NCBI GenBank assembly: GCA_963785415.1 | Contig: CAWAVB010000001.1 | Coordinates: forward strand, 186,001 to 250,000 | DNA length: 64,000 bases | Origin: Bog-793 sp963785415 | Lineage (GTDB): Bacteria > Actinomycetota > Acidimicrobiia > Acidimicrobiales > Bog-793 | Direction: 5' to 3' | Part shown: positions 61,933 through 64,000 of the stretch, piece after piece | Layout: each line of letters starts with the position of its first letter | How positions within the stretch are numbered: the stretch's first letter is position 1 | The notes under the pieces: generated by a model | Seen by the model: the letters and a program-made list of their open reading frames with translations, nothing else | Database searches by the model: none | Told to the model about the DNA's origin: nothing | Program-made: the position numbers and the translations under genes

Positions 61933-62551
61933 GAGGGAAACCGCGCGCGACGGCTTCTTGTAACCGCGGATACGGATGGGGCTCGAGGAAGCCGAGCCGT
62001 TGACCGTCGAGGGAGAGCGTCCAGTAATCGGCTTCCGAAGACAGAAGGGCAGTCCGTTCGGTCCGCGGCGGCGTGGCGCCGCCGTTGAGCGACCGGTCGA
62101 GCATCTCGGAATTTCGGCGCGGGAGATCCACGGCTTTCGTGTTGATCGGCGGGAGGAACGGCTCGACTGCGGCCCGGACGGCCGGTTTCGTGTGGAGTAA
62201 GAGGTGGCCTTCGGCGTCGACGTCGAGTTCGGCGCGACAGGTCGCCCGGAGGCCCCGTCGGTGGAGTTTGTCGATGACGTCTCGAAACGGGGCGGCGGCA
62301 TCGTACGGGATGGTGGCGACCTGCAAGCCGGCGACAAACACCCGAACCTCACCGGCGAGCTCGCCGGTCGTCTGGATTCTCAGCTCCGCGGTGACGAGCG
62401 GACCGTACTGGTGGACGAGATGCCGCGTCTCGTGACAGAAGGAGCCACCGCAAGCAGGGAAAGCGCTGAGGGACTCCTGGAGGGTCGGCCAGGCGAGCCA
62501 GCTCGCGCCAGAAGGCTGTGGCGAACGCAACTTCCACCGCGACAGAGGCAT
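61859..62551 (-). CDS. HIRAN-like domain protein
   Basis: 230 residues. The middle region (GEVRVFVAGLQVATIPYDAA, then RDVIDKLHRRGLRATCRAEL) follows the pattern of HIRAN domains, which bind DNA ends or damaged DNA. The flanks are unassigned. No partner genes are present. It ends 41 bases right of the element, so it flanks the integration site. The frame and codon use look genuine, but domain assignment is moderate. Confidence 0.5.
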   Translation of the reverse strand: MPLSRWKLRSPQPSGASWLAWPTLQESLSAFPACGGSFCHETRHLVHQYGPLVTAELRIQTTGELAGEVRVFVAGLQVATIPYDAAAPFRDVIDKLHRRGLRATCRAELDVDAEGHLLLHTKPAVRAAVEPFLPPINTKAVDLPRRNSEMLDRSLNGGATPPRTERTALLSSEADYWTLSLDGQRLGFLEPHPYPRLQEAVARGFPLTCYAILERVPDGPLRVHAALPDS

Positions 62552-62709
62552 GAGACGAAGCTAATAGCGGCGACGCAAAGGCCGGACGGGAGAAGCTGGG
62601 CAGCGCTCATCGGCTGGTGGGGCCACTGCCGTGGGTGGCTCGACCACGGCCCCTCCCCCGCCATCGTGCCCGTAGGCGGGGCCCCGACGTGTCAGCTGTC
62701 GGATGCGAG

Positions 62710-63405
62710 TTAAGCGACAGCGGAGATCGCGGCGGCGGTCTCTTCGGGGCGTGACCACATCGGCCAGTGGTTCGTCGGCAAGTCGACGTAGGTGACGTTG
62801 CGGAGCTCGGCCAGGCCGGCGAGCCACGGCCAACCCTCCGCGACCCCGGCCTTGATCTGACTTGACGAAAGCGACGTGCAGATCACTGTGGTCGGTACGT
62901 CGAGACGGGCCTCGTTGGAGAGCTGGGCTTTCTCGCGCAGTGCGGCCCCCGGCTCGGGAACCGCCCGTCGGCGGAAGGTGGCCAGCCGCTCGTCGGAGAG
63001 GCCGGCGACGCTGTTGCCGTCGGCCTCGAGCTCCTCCCACGACGGCAACGGCAGCTCGACGTCGGCGAAGTCGGGATTGAGGGCGCCCTTGGCCGGTCCG
63101 GAGTCGACGTAGACCATCGCGGCGATCTGCTCCGGGATGAGGTCGGAGACCGCGTAGCCGGGAACCCCGGCCCCGCTGTGCACGGCGAGGACGGCGGGAC
63201 GTCCCATTGCCTCGACCGCGGCGCGGATGGCGTCGATATGGTCGGCGAGCGTGACCGCGGAGCGATCGGTCGCAACCGACTCGAGACCAGGAAGCGTCAG
63301 TGCCGTGACATCGTGCCCGTCGGCACGCAGCGCGGCGGCGACATCGTCCCACGCCCAGGCGCCGAGCCAGAATCCAGGAACGAGAACAATCGGTGTGGTG
63401 GTCAT
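62710..63405 (-). CDS. Alpha/beta hydrolase
   Basis: 231 residues. Oxyanion region VLVPGFWLGAWAW and nucleophile AVHSGAGVPG with a C-terminal His in LPTNHWPMW support an alpha/beta hydrolase with a VHSGAG rather than GHSxGG elbow. The substrate is unknown. ATG 63405 has a weak ribosome binding site. Confidence 0.8.
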   Translation of the reverse strand: MTTTPIVLVPGFWLGAWAWDDVAAALRADGHDVTALTLPGLESVATDRSAVTLADHIDAIRAAVEAMGRPAVLAVHSGAGVPGYAVSDLIPEQIAAMVYVDSGPAKGALNPDFADVELPLPSWEELEADGNSVAGLSDERLATFRRRAVPEPGAALREKAQLSNEARLDVPTTVICTSLSSSQIKAGVAEGWPWLAGLAELRNVTYVDLPTNHWPMWSRPEETAAAISAVA

Positions 63406-63557
63406 GGCACGAGGCTATTCGTCCCCGCTCCCCCGTCTCGCGGATCAGCGTGAGGAGGTGCGTCTGGAAGTCCAGGCACGCCGCGACGATCCGCGCAGGC
63501 GGGAACGCCTGAACGCCAGCTCAGGCTCCCAGCGGCACAGCCCGGGAACGCCGACGT

Positions 63558-63770
63558 TTACCGGAAAACGACGCTCGCGGTGTCGGGCTGGGACATCCCC
63601 ATCGTTTCGGCGACGTCCTCGATCGGCACGCCTCGCGCGATCAGCCGGGCTGCCAACATCCGCACCCGGAGGGCGAACGCCCGTCCGTTGTCAGACCAGC
63701 GCCTCAGCTCCTCAAGCTCGCGGAGTTCGCTTCTGGACAGTACCGAGTCGTCCTGTTCGAGGAGTGCCAC
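63558..63770 (-). CDS. Small helix-turn-helix protein
   Basis: 70 residues from GTG 63770 with GGGGA upstream. A helical head rich in Glu/Arg is followed by RGVPIEDVAETMGMSQPDTA, which reads like an HTH. No family assigned. An overlapping open frame on the same strand (63704-63889) is not supported. Confidence 0.45.
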   Translation of the reverse strand: MALLEQDDSVLSRSELRELEELRRWSDNGRAFALRVRMLAARLIARGVPIEDVAETMGMSQPDTASVVFR

Positions 63771-63873
63771 GGCCAGTCCCCTGCCGGGATGTTAGGGAGG
63801 CGGGGCGAAATCGTGTCGGGGGTCGCGGGCCTCGGGAATCTCGACGACCGCCAGACGACAGGCGGGTGGATTC

Positions 63874-64000
63874 TTAGGGCTGCTTGCACTCGGTGCCGCT
63901 GGTGGCGATCGTCGTCTCGACGGTCGCGCTGGAGTGAAGACTCGACCAGGTCGACGCGTAGATGGCGACGACCTCGAACCAGTAGTTGTCGGCGGAAAGT
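63874..64000 (-). CDS. Fibronectin-III-like secreted protein, C-terminal end
   Basis: Partial gene entering from the right edge; only the last 41 codons are seen. ADNYWFEVVAIYASTWSS has the Tyr/Trp spacing of a fibronectin type III last strand pair, and the protein ends TECKQP. The bulk lies outside the window, so the function is not known. Confidence 0.6.
   Translation of the reverse strand, partial: LSADNYWFEVVAIYASTWSSLHSSATVETTIATSGTECKQP

Noticed and set aside
1..64000. CRISPR array, rRNA or complete tRNA gene
   Set aside because: No regularly spaced repeats, rRNA signatures or complete cloverleaf were seen on either strand by reading.

Overview
The window is high-GC DNA with many GTG and TTG starts and compact, overlapping genes. 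The block gcvH, GarA-like FHA protein, FtsR-like MerR regulator, bifunctional-nuclease (DUF151) protein, second MerR regulator and glycine-cleavage genes is the order known from Actinobacteria such as Mycobacterium. Two secreted acid (G1/eqolisin) peptidases and large secreted glycosidase-like proteins suggest an acidophilic or soil actinobacterium. I infer class Acidimicrobiia, but nothing here proves the genus.

Layout. 1-3.4 kb: cell-wall genes (partial GT51 transglycosylase, amidase, LCP ligase). 3.4-12.5 kb: G1 peptidases, a low-GC DUF1801 gene, hemerythrin, a polytopic membrane protein and an MFS exporter. 12.6-14.1 kb: an IS30-family insertion sequence beside a broken transposase. 14.1-22.6 kb: aminopeptidase-like hydrolase, glycogen-debranching-type glycosidase, beta-lactamase-like LpqF-type protein, secreted six-hairpin protein and L,D-transpeptidase. 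22.7-34.5 kb: core genes (PgsA-type enzyme, sugar-1-P nucleotidyltransferase fused to a degenerate phosphomannomutase, glycine cleavage system with its regulators). 34.5-40.4 kb: SHOCT protein, esterase, MMPL and MFS exporters, AhpD-like protein. 40.6-46.5 kb: a five-gene, fully overlapping operon (GT2 glycosyltransferase, exosortase, membrane-tethered ATP-grasp, UDP-GlcNAc-2-epimerase-like, HAD). 46.6-58.3 kb: coiled-coil protein, class III aminotransferase, alpha/beta hydrolase and its decayed copy, agmatine deiminase with a putrescine/ornithine carbamoyltransferase, D-2-hydroxyacid dehydrogenase, cupin and GNAT genes.

58.34-61.82 kb: the most interesting region. A 3,443-bp unit lies between perfect 24-bp direct repeats. 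The left repeat completes a 28-bp dif-like site (XerC arm ending CCGATAA, 6-bp centre, XerD arm beginning TTATGT). The unit encodes an HUH rolling-circle Rep, an HTH protein, a lipoprotein and small unknowns, and carries hairpins and a recurrent GTCTCA/TGAGAC operator. Joining the two ends at the repeat makes one open reading frame of about 202 codons (zinc ribbon plus the first ORF of the element), so integration splits a gene. I read this as a minimal Xer/dif-integrated, rolling-circle element. It resembles an inovirus satellite or small plasmid, with no Zot ATPase or coat protein recognisable. To its right are a HIRAN-like protein, an alpha/beta hydrolase, a small HTH protein and the end of a fibronectin-III-like secreted protein.
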